From contig CM039199.1 in the NCBI GenBank assembly GCA_008360975.2, forward strand, positions 2,868,530 through 2,932,529: a stretch of 64,000 nucleotides of DNA, read 5' to 3'. Positions 57,901-64,000 of this stretch are shown in pieces. Position numbers and translations under genes: made by a program. The first letter of the stretch is position 1. Every line of letters begins with the position of its first letter. The stretch is from Lichenostomus cassidix (Eukaryota > Chordata > Aves > Passeriformes > Meliphagidae). A model generated the notes under the pieces. It was not told where the DNA came from and did not search any database. It saw only the letters and a program-made list of their open reading frames with translations.

Positions 57901-60490
57901 GGGTGGAGGAAGGGCTGAGGGCAGAGATGAAGATGGGTGCTTGGCCATCTGGGGGTCATCATGCACCTGCTGGGACTTGCTGCTCCAACCCTTGGCCCAC
58001 TGGGACTTCCCCACCAGCTGCCAGGAGCTCCTCTCCAGCCCCAGGGTCTCACCCTGGCTATGGTTCCTGGGGTGTCATGGTGATCCCTATCTCCCTTCCC
58101 ACACAGGGAACCCCACAAACCAAAGTTCAGTGTCTCCCCAGCTTCCACACACATCCTAAATGACACTTTGACCTCCTCCTTTCCCCCGAGAGCAGGGGTC
58201 TGGGGGTGCCCTGTAACCAACCATGCCTTTCCCAACGGCAGGGTGCAGCATCCCCCAAGGAGTTCTATGCCAAGAATTCCCGCTGGACCGAGGGTCTCAT
58301 CTCTGCCTCCAAAGCAGTGGGCTGGGGTGCCACTGTCTTGGTGTAAGTGCCTCTGTCACCAGAGCGGGGAGAGGATGGCAGAGTCCTGCCATTGCCACAG
58401 GGAGGGGACACAGGGTGTCCCAGCTGGTGCTCCAGCCCCTCTGCTGTCCTGCAGTGATGCTGCTGACCTGGTGGTGCAAGGCAAGGGGACATTCGAGGAG
58501 CTGATGGTCTGTTCCCGGGAGATTGCAGCCAGCACTGCTCAGCTGGTGGCAGCCTCCAAGGTAGGAGCAAGGCTGCTCCCCTGCCCACAGTTTGGGGTGA
58601 TGCAGGGGTGCCACTTGGTCACCCAAATCTTGGGGCTGGTGCCTGGTGGGGTGTAAGTGACCCCTCCTCACTGTCCTGGCAGGTGAAGGCAGACAAAGAC
58701 AGCAGCAACCTCTGCAAGCTCCAACAAGCTTCCCGGGGTGTCAACCAGGCCACGGCCAGTGTGGTGGCCTCCACCAAGGCTGGGAGGTCTCAGGTGGAGG
58801 AGAAAGGTAAGTGTTGGGCTGCAGGGATCTTAGAATCATGGAATCATTTAGGTTGGAGAAGTTCTCTAAGACAATTGAGTCTAACTGTTCCCACACCTCT
58901 AACCATGTCCCCAAGTGCAGCATCTACATGGGTTTAAAACCCCTCCAGGGATGGTGACTCCACCATGCTCTGGGCAGCCTCTGCCAGGGCTGAACAACGC
59001 TTTCCATGAAGAAATTTTCCCTTTTATCCAACCTAAACCTCCTCTGGTACAACTTGAGGCTGTTTCATCTGGTTCTAATGCTTGGAGCACAGAGCTGCCC
59101 CAAAACCCCTGCTCTTGGCACCCACTATCCTTGGCTGGCTGTTCCCCTGTGGTCTCTGGCCATGGCTGCCCCTCACTCCCTGCCTGCATATCCCATGATG
59201 TCCTGACTCTGCCAGCAGCATGGGAGCTGCTGGGGAGTCTGAGTAGGGGAGCAGAGCTCGAGGGGAGCTGGTGATGTCTTCCTCCACAGACAGCATGGAC
59301 TTCTCCAGCATGACGCTCACCCAGATCAAGCGTCAGGAGATGGACTCACAGGTAGGAGATTCCCACGTGTTTTGGGAAACACACCTGGTCATGCCTCTCT
59401 TGGGCTGCCTGGGGTGGGGCATCAAATTCAGCATCAGCATGCCCAGCTGCCCCCACGTAGCACCAGCACAAGGAGTGAAGGCAGCAGATGAATTTGCCCA
59501 GGAGTCACTTGTGCTTGGTCCTCATTCCCTCCCCGACTTTCACATCAAGGCACAGCAGCCCATGGCCACCCCTGCCTGCCATGTGCTACCCACAGCACCC
59601 ACCTCTGCCTGCCATGGGGCAGCTCTGGGGAATTCCCCTGCCTGGGATGCCCTAACTGTGCCTTCACCTGCCTGCACAATCCATTCATCCCCTCCGCAGG
59701 TCCGTTTGTCACTGGATCACCGCTGGGATGCACCTCAGTGGTCTTTGGCCTCGATATTGGGGTCATAACGGGTGTGAAAGGGAGGTGCTTGGCTCATCTC
59801 TCCTGGGCTGTGTCCCCAGGTTCGGGTGCTGGAGCTGGAGAACCAGCTGCAGAAGGAGCGGCAGAAGCTGGGGGAGCTGCGCAAGAAGCACTACGAGCTG
59901 GCCGGAGTGGCAGAGGGCTGGGAGGAGGATGGTGAGTGGTGCCAGCCCTGCTCCAGCTGGGAAGCTGCTCTGGGAGAAGGTGGGGCAGGATGGAGAAGCC
60001 CTGCCTGCCATCAATGGCAGTAAGCAGGTTTTGCTGCAGCTGGCACAAGCAAGTTGGCACACATGAGCAAATGTGGCATCTGCATCAACCCCAGGCAGGG
60101 GGCTCAGGTGCTGCTAGAGTAGCCCTGTGCTCCCAGAGGGATGGGGCAGAGTGAGCCGTTGGACACTGTATCCCCTGACCTTGTCTTCCCACCTCCAGCT
60201 GCAGATTAGCACCAGCGGTAGAAGCATCCACAGGGGACACCTGCGGGGGACACCCCTGGGAACCCACTCAGTGCAGTCTTTTGGGAAGATCCCCCAGGAA
60301 GTGGTGCAGAAGCCTCCCCCCTGAAGCACACATCCCCTGTGTCCCCCCAGGAGCCGCCTCCAGCAGCAGAGCCCGAGAGCTGCCCGCCGAGAGCCCAGGG
60401 CGGGGCGAGGGCTTTGGCAAACCGCACGTGTATTTATTAGAGATGCTGGGGGTGGGGGGTGGGGGAGGGCGTGCCCGCGGGGGTCTTTAA
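18973..60490 (+). CDS. Huntingtin-interacting protein 1 (HIP1), complete, 31 coding exons
   Basis: Exon 1 (18973-19089, MDRMSSTMKQV...) is followed after about 28 kb by exon 2 (47084-47147) and then 29 more exons to 60490. All exons join in frame, giving about 1084 aa against 1037 in human; the excess is at the uncertain C-terminus. The protein has an N-terminal ANTH domain (about 40-300), a clathrin box and AP2 motifs (328-368), a long coiled coil (about 380-640) and a C-terminal I/LWEQ (THATCH) actin-binding module (about 780-1015). It links clathrin coats and AP2 to phosphoinositides and F-actin during endocytosis, and pairs with HIP1R. Identity to mammalian HIP1 is very high in the ANTH, AP2 and I/LWEQ parts and lower in the coiled coil after exon 17. 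Intron 2 appears to be a U12 AT-AC intron. A second possible start lies at 39746. Exon coordinates are given in the block entries. Confidence 0.96.
19090..19440 (+). repeat. GC-box-rich degenerate tandem array at the start of HIP1 intron 1
   Basis: From the exon 1 donor onward, GGGCGGGGC or GGGCGTGGC recurs roughly every 20-35 bases, more than ten times, with spacers such as TTGTTTCAGT, TGTGTTGG and TTCGGCAGG. It is G-rich on the plus strand, so it could bind Sp/KLF factors or form G-quadruplexes. Confidence 0.75.
20762..20800. repeat. Poly-pyrimidine low-complexity run
   Basis: Almost pure T with a few C over nearly 40 bases; near-simple sequence with no gene signal. Confidence 0.85.
21225..21428. 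repeat. Degenerate GGTGGTGGGATGCTC minisatellite
   Basis: Repeated units of GGTGCTGGGATGCTCC, GGTAGTGGAATATTTCC and GGTGGTGGGATG, about 15-17 bases each, divergent from each other. Confidence 0.8.
24957..25227. repeat. 30-bp minisatellite with partial higher-order duplication
   Basis: Five contiguous 30-base units start at 24991 with GAGCCCCAGCACCTGGATTC. After a short break the motif returns twice (25178-25227), and the lead-in text CTCCAG(C/T)ACTGTCCAG occurs before both blocks, so a larger segment was copied. The unit is a multiple of three, so false ORFs run through it on both strands. Confidence 0.9.
25600..25745 (-). mobile_element. CR1 LINE 3' fragment (left arm of an inverted pair)
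   Basis: GGGTTGGAAGGGATCTTTAA, CCATGGGCAGGAACAC and GCTCCAAACCCCATCCAGCC mark a minus-strand CR1 end. Confidence 0.85.
25755..26205 (+). mobile_element. CR1 LINE fragment (right arm of an inverted pair)
   Basis: Longer sense CR1: CCAGAGGAGGCCATGAAGAT, TTCACCTGGAGAAGAGAAGG, CCCAGAGAAGCTGTGGCTGC, then CTCTTCCACCCCAAACCAGC and GATTCTGTG. It abuts the minus-strand copy, so the two could fold back on each other in RNA. Confidence 0.85.
27100..27235 (-). mobile_element. CR1 LINE fragment, internal to the usual 3' end
   Basis: CCCATGAAGAAATCCCTCC, TGATGTCCAACCTGCACCTC and GATGCCCTCTTGTCCCATT are the complement of an older CR1 segment. Confidence 0.7.
30241..30345. repeat. 35-bp tandem repeat, three copies
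   Basis: Units begin at 30241, 30276 and 30311 with CTTCCCACACTAAACCCCTG. The first two differ by one base; the third has a few changes. Confidence 0.9.
31207..31640 (-). mobile_element. CR1 LINE 3' fragment, about 430 bases
   Basis: GAATCCTGGAATGATTCGGG, TGGAAGAGACCTTAAAGACC, CCATGGGCAGGGACACC, then TCTCCAAGAGAACACCCTGA show one of the longer minus-strand CR1 pieces in the window. Confidence 0.88.
32700..32985 (+). mobile_element. CR1 LINE 3' fragment
   Basis: TTAGGGAAGAATTTTTCCCT, CCAGAGAAGCTGTGGCTGCC and GATTCTGTGATG show a sense-strand CR1 end. Confidence 0.85.
33746..33845. repeat. (CCAT)n microsatellite
   Basis: CATCCATCCATC runs with small interruptions (TGTCC, CCCCATCCACC) over about 100 bases. 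Confidence 0.92.
34719..34800. repeat. 28-bp tandem repeat, three copies
   Basis: GGCTTGGTGCTGAAATAACC units start at 34719, 34747 and 34775 and are essentially identical. Confidence 0.9.
37510..37870. promoter_or_regulatory. Candidate intronic regulatory element
   Basis: AT-rich non-repetitive sequence in otherwise GC-rich intron 1, with two octamer-type sites in opposite orientation (TTTGCATA at 37786-37793 and ATGCAAAT at 37813-37820) and several TAATT/ATTAA homeodomain-type cores. Regulatory function is inference only. Confidence 0.3.
39690..39716 (+). other. Upstream ORF before the alternative HIP1 start
   Basis: A nine-codon frame, including its stop, begins at an ideal Kozak ATG (GCCGCCATGG) and ends 29 bases before the alternative HIP1 start at 39746. 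If transcribed, it could limit translation from this promoter. Confidence 0.45.
39746..39763 (+). CDS. Candidate alternative first coding exon of HIP1
   Basis: ATG in a good context (CCGCCATGG) followed by ELGKV and a GTAAGT donor at 39764. The phase is 0, so it joins directly to exon 2 (TVSINKAINAQ...) and would give a HIP1 isoform whose first 39 residues are replaced by six. Position at the end of a CpG island supports a real promoter. It is a prediction without transcript support. Confidence 0.5.
40085..40205. repeat. Degenerate CGTGTCCCC repeat
   Basis: Recurrent TGTCCCC(G/A)(C/T)G and GAGCAC units over about 120 bases just downstream of the second CpG island. Confidence 0.55.
40206..47083. 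other. HIP1 intron 1, distal part
   Basis: About 7 kb from the second CpG island to exon 2. I see no repeat family, gene or RNA that I can name. Open frames here have no recognisable domain. Confidence 0.5.
47148..47702 (+). other. HIP1 intron 2: predicted U12-type AT-AC intron
   Basis: The donor reads ATATCCTTCC at 47148 and the intron ends TTCCTTGAC...CACTGGCAC at 47702. That gives an AT donor, a near-consensus U12 branch site (likely branch A at 47692, ten bases before the end) and a terminal AC. Joining AGG A to CG TGC ATC recreates R-T-C-I-L as in other HIP1 proteins. No GT-AG pair nearby preserves these residues. Confidence 0.9.
47925..48070. repeat. Local duplication in HIP1 intron 3
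   Basis: CTGGGGACTGCAG and GGGTCAGTGC(A/C)(T/C)TCCTGGGGGTCAATCCTGA each occur twice within 150 bases, with one partial further copy. Confidence 0.7.
50095..50800 (+). mobile_element. Longer CR1 LINE fragment in HIP1 intron 7
   Basis: Sense CR1 starting upstream of the usual 3' piece: CAACAAGGCCAAGTGGAAGG, GAAGGACTTGGGGCTGCTGG and GATGAGAAGCTCAACATG. It then covers the familiar end (CAGAGAAGCTGTGGCTGCCC, GAATGAGATGGTC). At about 700 bases it is the longest CR1 piece here, and too short and degraded to encode protein. Confidence 0.88.
52205..52320 (-). mobile_element. CR1 LINE 3' fragment in HIP1 intron 9
   Basis: GGTTTAGGTTGGAAGGGACC, GGTCATCCAGTACACCCC and CACTTTCCACTAGACCAGG show a minus-strand CR1 tail. 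Confidence 0.82.
52828..52946. repeat. 21-bp minisatellite in HIP1 intron 10
   Basis: Five to six copies of CCATCCCTGTGGGTCCTGGCT, the outer ones degenerate. It ends about 105 bases before the exon 11 acceptor. Being a multiple of three, it creates false ORFs on both strands. Confidence 0.92.
53052..53868 (+). other. HIP1 exons 11-12, clathrin box and AP2-binding motifs
   Basis: Exons 53052-53183 and 53771-53868. Exon 11 ends with TDLVEMDTASQ; LVEMD at about residues 328-332 sits where mammalian HIP1 has its clathrin box. Exon 12 gives SLFDNKFDDIFGSS and CDPFNFNSQNG, with the FxDxF/DPF-type motifs that bind the AP2 alpha ear. Confidence 0.93.
54024..56304 (+). other. HIP1 exons 13-19, central coiled coil
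   Basis: Exons: 54024-54096, 54411-54594, 54683-54771, 54864-54980, 55066-55167, 55842-56036 and 56157-56304. Heptad-rich text includes EAELAEQQHLKQQAQ, YSKLKEKYSELVQNHADLLR, EREKKELEDSFQRV and LKRELAASRQELQVLQ. By family this region mediates HIP1/HIP1R dimerisation and binding of clathrin light chain and huntingtin. Exons 18-19 are the least conserved part relative to what I know of mammalian HIP1. Confidence 0.92.
56396..56695 (+). other. HIP1 exons 20-21, linker before the actin-binding module
   Basis: Exons 56396-56482 and 56588-56695 give LLSQTLAASECTERL and LLPCLALFAHLVSDTL, aligning to the poorly conserved helical linker of mammalian HIP1. Confidence 0.85.
56715..57090. repeat. Degenerate GGGCAG-rich minisatellite in HIP1 intron 21
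   Basis: Units resembling GTGGGCAGGGGCTGGGGTGG and CAGGATGCTGGG(A/G)T recur across most of the intron, with changing spacing. Confidence 0.75.
57145..59931 (+). other. HIP1 exons 22-30, I/LWEQ (THATCH) actin-binding module
   Basis: Exons: 57145-57281, 57388-57498, 57603-57661, 57776-57869, 58242-58342, 58455-58560, 58683-58806, 59290-59351 and 59820-59931. Hallmark text: LGDLVDKEMAATAAAIETA, VLASKDLQREIVESG, EFYAKNSRWTEGLISASKAV, ADLVVQGKGTFEELMVCSRE and QKLGELRKKHYELAGVAEGW. This five-helix module binds F-actin in the talin/HIP1R/Sla2 family. Confidence 0.95.
58828..59100 (-). mobile_element. CR1 LINE fragment in HIP1 intron 28
   Basis: TTAGAATCATGGAATCATTT, AGGTTGGAGAAGTTCTCTAA, CCATGAAGAAATTTTCCC and CCAACCTAAACCTCCTCTGG form an older minus-strand CR1 of about 270 bases. 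Confidence 0.85.
60351..60490 (+). CDS. Likely HIP1 terminal coding exon (C-terminus uncertain)
   Basis: A strong pyrimidine-rich acceptor (GTGTCCCCCCAG) ends at 60350 and joins in frame to exon 30. It encodes GAASSSRARELPAESPG and about 30 further residues to a TAA stop. The alternative acceptor at 60271 would give a 17-residue tail containing PQEVVQKPPP and stop at 60324; this is closer to the human ending (QEVV near the C-terminus) but has a weak splice site. Confidence 0.5.
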
Positions 60491-62075
60491 TCCCTTTAGT
60501 TTTGTTTTTGCACAGATTCTGGGAACTCTTGGAGCCAGCTCTGGCTGAGCGAGAGTAGTCAGGCTTCTCTTGCCTCTCGCTGCTTTTCCAGCCTTAATCC
60601 AGCCCCTGGCTCGACGCGAATGTCCCCCCCGCCCTGGCAGTGAGCCTGCAGAAGGCCCCAGGGGTGCCACCGGGTGGGGGACAGCTTTTGGGGTGCTGCT
60701 GGGCTTGGTGCTAAGTGTGCTCCCCCTTGGCGGGGGCACCGAGTGCCTTTGGCCGCTGCGGGGTGGGAGGTGGCATTGCCATGGGACACCCTGGCCAGTG
60801 ACACGGGATGCCAGGAACAGCTGGGGAAGGGGTGGCAGCAGGAGGGATGCTGCCATGAGCTCCTGCCCCTCATCCCGGGTCCCCAAAACGCCTCCCAAGC
60901 GCCCCCTGAGCTGGGCTGCCCTGCCCTGACAGATCACTGTGTTCATGCCAGCAATAAACCCTCCGCAAGGTGCTGGGTGCAGGTTTGGGCCACCACGGTG
61001 CCACCGCACAAGCCACCAGCTCCTGGGGATGGGTGGTGGCTCTAGGGCAGCAGCACAGAGGGTTTGGCAGGCAGCCAGGGTGCCCCAAAACCGGAGAACC
61101 CAAAGGCAGAGCAAGCAGCTCCCTGTCCCCACTCGCTTTGGTGCCACCCTGGTGTCATTGCCACCCTCTTGGGTACAGGGGGACCAGGGCCAGCGTGGCT
61201 GTGGGCAGGGGTGGCCATGGGGCTGGCACCAGCCAGGGAACCTTTGTGCCTTGAGCAGGGGGCTCAGAGGGCAGGGGGTCATCAGCCACCTCCAGGCCCC
61301 CCAGCTCATCTTGCTGCAGTGGAGACAGTGACGTCAGACCATGCAGCGATGTCCCCATCCCCTGTGGTCCTGCTGGGGCCAGAGTGTCACATCCCTTTGG
61401 GTGCTGAGGACAGGATTTGGCCTTTCTCCCTTTGAGAAGGGGCTGGGCTGTCACTGCATGCTTTCCCAGTGACACCCACCCATCAGCCCCCAGCTGGCAC
61501 CCGGAGCAGTGGGACCTGCCACCACTGTGGCCTCGGAGCTGCCACCCCTCTGTGCAGCCATCCAGCGTGCAGGGACCTGCTGTCCCCGTGTCCCCCAGCT
61601 GCCAGACCACCTGCTCTGTGCGCAAGCCTGCCAGGGGGACCTGGACCTCTCCCCGTGGGTCCTGCTGCCTCCCCGTCCCCAACCTGTGCTGGCTCCCCTT
61701 GGATCCAATACCAACCATCCCGTTCCTGCAGGACACGGGGAGCCCCAAAACCCTCCCCGCTTTTTTGGGGGGAGTCTCATCTGCACCCCCAACTACCTCA
61801 GGCCTCGGGGCCAGGGAGCAGCATGGGGGTCACAGTGGCAGCGGGGGCTTGGGGACTGCGGCACCACTCTTGGCCAAATCCATTTGTCCCTTTTGTGTCC
61901 CGGCCGGGCGCGGGCAGAGGGTCCCTGCGGTGTCCTCGGTGCTGGCATCTGGTGATGGGGACAGCGGGGGTGCTCCCCCACTGCAGGGCAGGTTGGTTTG
62001 GGTTTGCATTGTATGATAGTAACGACCGCGTCGTGTGTTTTGGATTTTTCAATAAAGCCTTCAGCCCAGCCCTGC
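60491..62075 (+). other. HIP1 3' untranslated region
   Basis: No new gene is seen. AATAAA signals occur at 60953-60958 and at 62051-62056. The second has T-rich flanking text (GGATTTTTCAATAAAGCC) and is the better candidate for the main end. UTR extent is inferred. Confidence 0.6.
62051..62056 (+). terminator. Main HIP1 polyadenylation signal candidate
   Basis: AATAAA preceded by a T-rich stretch and followed by a G/T-rich region (CTTGGGGGGGAC). A weaker upstream AATAAA lies at 60953. Confidence 0.65.
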
Positions 62076-62079
62076 AGCT

Positions 62080-63527
62080 TGGGGGGGACACAGCGGACCT
62101 GTGTCACAAGGGAGTGCTGGGCTCTGTCCTCAGGGGTGTGCTCAGTGCCCTCCCAAAAGCACTTGGTGTTGAGGAGATCTGGGTGTTGTCCTGGCAGTGA
62201 CCTCCAGCCTTTGCCCCCACTGTCCCACAGCTGCATGTCCTCATGTCACCCCGGGTCACCCCAGCAGAGCCATGGCAAGGGGGTCCTGCTTCTGGGTTGC
62301 CCACGGAGTCCCCAAACAGGAATATCCTCTCCTAAGTGTGGTTAACCCATCCTGGGCAGCACCTAGTGTCCTCCAGCCCTGCCAGGGCCATCCAGACCCC
62401 TGGGCTGCAGAAAGCCCCGTGATAGCCACTGTCCCTGCCAAGGTCACTGTCATTTTCCCTGCTGTTGTCCTTGTCTGCCATAGTCCCTGCTCTGCAGGAC
62501 ACAACTGACTGGCAGTAGGGTGGGATATCCCCAGGGATAGCTATGTCCCCTGGGGACCCCAAGGGCATAGCCAGCCAGAGTGAATTTCCCACATTCCCCA
62601 GCCCTGCCCCCAGAGCAGCATGGTGGCATTGGCACCCATCAGTTGGGACAAGGGGACATTGGACACGGTGGTGACTGGGGACGGGCAGGACTGTGCCCAT
62701 GGATTCCTGCATGTGATACACGTGGTCAGCTATGGGGTCGGGACTGGGGATGTGGGAGGACACGCAGGGACTGGTTTGGAGGGACAGAGAGGCTGGAATG
62801 GTGTGGGGGGCTGTAGGGGACAGGATGTGGGGAGGGACAGGGATGGGCAGAGGGGGAACACAGTCTGTCACTGCGTGCTGAGGGGTGCAGGAGACAGGAT
62901 GGGAACACAGGGACCGGGAGAGGGGCGACATGGGGATTGGGGGGGTAAACAGGACAGTGGATCGGAGTAGGCATGGGGAAATTGGAATCTGGGTGGGGGA
63001 GGCTGCGGACGGGGGTGGGGCAGTCCCGAGGGCCCGGGTGGGGACAGGGGCACATGGCCTGGGGCGAGGGAGCGCGGTGACGAGGGGCAGAGTCCCTGCC
63101 CGGGGTTCAGAGGGGTCACGGGGCGGGATGGGGACACGGGGGTGGAGGGGCGGGGCCAGGGGGAGCCCCGCCTACCCTGCGCGGAGCATGCCGGGAGCCC
63201 GCGGCGGCAGAGCCCGGGAAGCCCCGCCTATCATTAAGCCCCGCCCACAAGGCCACGCCCTCTCATTTCCACCGAGGGCCCGGTCCCGCTCGCACTCTAT
63301 GCCCCGCCCCTGGTGTAGCCCCGCCCACCCGTGTGGCCCCGCCCCTTCAGTGCATGGCGGCAGCACTGGAAGCTCCGCCCACCCCGCGCGCCCATCCCCT
63401 AAGCCCCGCCCCGCAGTGCGTGCCGGGAGAGCCAGCCCCGCTCCCCTTAGCTCCGCCTACTCGCTAAGCCCCGCCCCGCGGCTAGCCCCGCCCCGCAGAG
63501 CACGCCGGGAGCGGCGGGCGCGCGGCG
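62080..63527 (+). promoter_or_regulatory. HIP1-POM121 intergenic region and POM121 CpG-island promoter
   Basis: The first kilobase is G-rich with GGGACA-type degenerate repeats. From about 63145 the sequence is a CpG island with repeated GCCCCGCC(C/T) GC boxes, often preceded by TAA, and three copies of a (A/T)GCCGGGAG motif near 63188, 63421 and 63503. No TATA box is seen. Confidence 0.6.
63155..63500. repeat. GC-box array upstream of POM121
   Basis: AAGCCCCGCCC/T recurs about eight or more times, interspersed with GCATGCCGGGAGC, GTGCGTGCCGGGAGA and GCACGCCGGGAGC, forming an imperfect composite tandem array. Confidence 0.65.
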
Positions 63528-64000
63528 ATGGCGGGCGCGGGGCCGGGCGGGCGGCGCGATGGGGCCGTGAGGGCCGCGCTGGCCGTGGCCGCCGCGCTGG
63601 CGCTCGCCCTGGCCTGCCTGCTGCTGCGGGGCGCGCTGCTGGGCGCGGCGGCGCTGGGCGCGGCGGGCGCCTGGTGCGCCATGCGGCCCGGCCAGCCCGC
63701 GCCGCGCCCGGCCGGCAAAGCCGCCGCCAACGGGGGCCCGGCCGCGAGGGCCGCGCCGCGTCGCCCGCAGCCCGGGTAAGCGGGGGGGAGACGGGGCTAG
63801 AGCGCGCGGGGGAGCCCTAGACCGCCTCGTGGGCGCTGACCACGCTCTGTCGCCAGCAGGTCCCCGCGCTGCCGGCCTCAGGCCCCGCGCCGCCGGTACC
63901 CGCTGCCTCAGGCTCGGCCGGCCGTGCCGCTGTGCCTGCCCGCCGCCCGCTGGGAGGGTGGCTCGCCCCGCAGCGCGCCTTGGGCCCGTCGCGCCGGCCC
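63528..64000 (+). CDS. POM121 transmembrane nucleoporin, N-terminal part (runs off the window)
   Basis: Exon 1 (63528-63775) starts MAGAGPGGRRDGAVRAAL and has a long Ala/Leu hydrophobic segment (about residues 16-46) that matches the single membrane anchor of POM121 near its N-terminus. Exon 2 starts at 63860, or 63857 through a NAGNAG acceptor, and continues past the end. Its PRRRYPLPQARP aligns to PRRRYPIHQAQ of mammalian POM121, and the following text keeps a similar Trp-Ser-Pro-Arg pattern. POM121 anchors the nuclear pore complex in the nuclear envelope. Human POM121C neighbours HIP1, which supports the call. Coordinates include one intron (63776-63859). Confidence 0.85.

Overview
This is nuclear DNA from a bird, probably a gene-dense, GC-rich microchromosome. 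Genes are intron-rich with GT-AG splice sites. Many fragments of the avian CR1 LINE are recognisable by the 3'-end text (GGTTGGAAGGGACC, CCATGGGCAGGGACAC) and the octamer-like GAATCA/ATTCTATG tails. CpG islands sit at gene starts. I cannot name the species.

Layout. 1-4500 is intergenic, with a 13/14-bp minisatellite and CR1 pieces. On the minus strand, 4883-9873 encodes a complete six-exon RING/B-box/coiled-coil/PRY-SPRY (TRIM) E3 ligase of 490 aa that ends in a CaaX-type tetrapeptide. Also on the minus strand, 10776-11790 encodes a complete three-exon CC chemokine of 95 aa with a TATA box. 11.9-18 kb is intergenic with CR1 debris. A CpG island at about 18.06-19.5 kb, with several CCAAT boxes, starts HIP1, which runs on the plus strand to 60.49 kb in 31 coding exons. 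HIP1 intron 1 is about 28 kb; it holds a second CpG island at about 39.1-40.05 kb with a likely alternative first exon, plus several minisatellites and CR1s. The HIP1 3' UTR probably ends near 62.07 kb. The last 470 bases hold the first coding exon and part of the second exon of POM121, which continues off the window.

The chemokine-HIP1-POM121 order matches the human 7q11.23 neighbourhood (CCL24/CCL26, HIP1, POM121C). Here, however, the chemokine points away from HIP1, and a TRIM gene lies beyond it. The genes do not form one pathway. HIP1 is an endocytic clathrin/AP2/actin adaptor, POM121 a nuclear-pore membrane protein, the chemokine a secreted leukocyte attractant, and the TRIM a likely ubiquitin ligase.

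Most notable points: HIP1 intron 2 has the hallmarks of a U12-type AT-AC intron (ATATCCTT donor, TTCCTTGAC branch site, terminal AC) and restores the frame exactly. The TRIM protein ends in CIIL, a predicted geranylgeranylation signal. TRIM intron 2 uses a GC donor. HIP1 has two CpG-island promoters, and its last exon is ambiguous. I found no mobile operon, CRISPR array or other prokaryote-like system.
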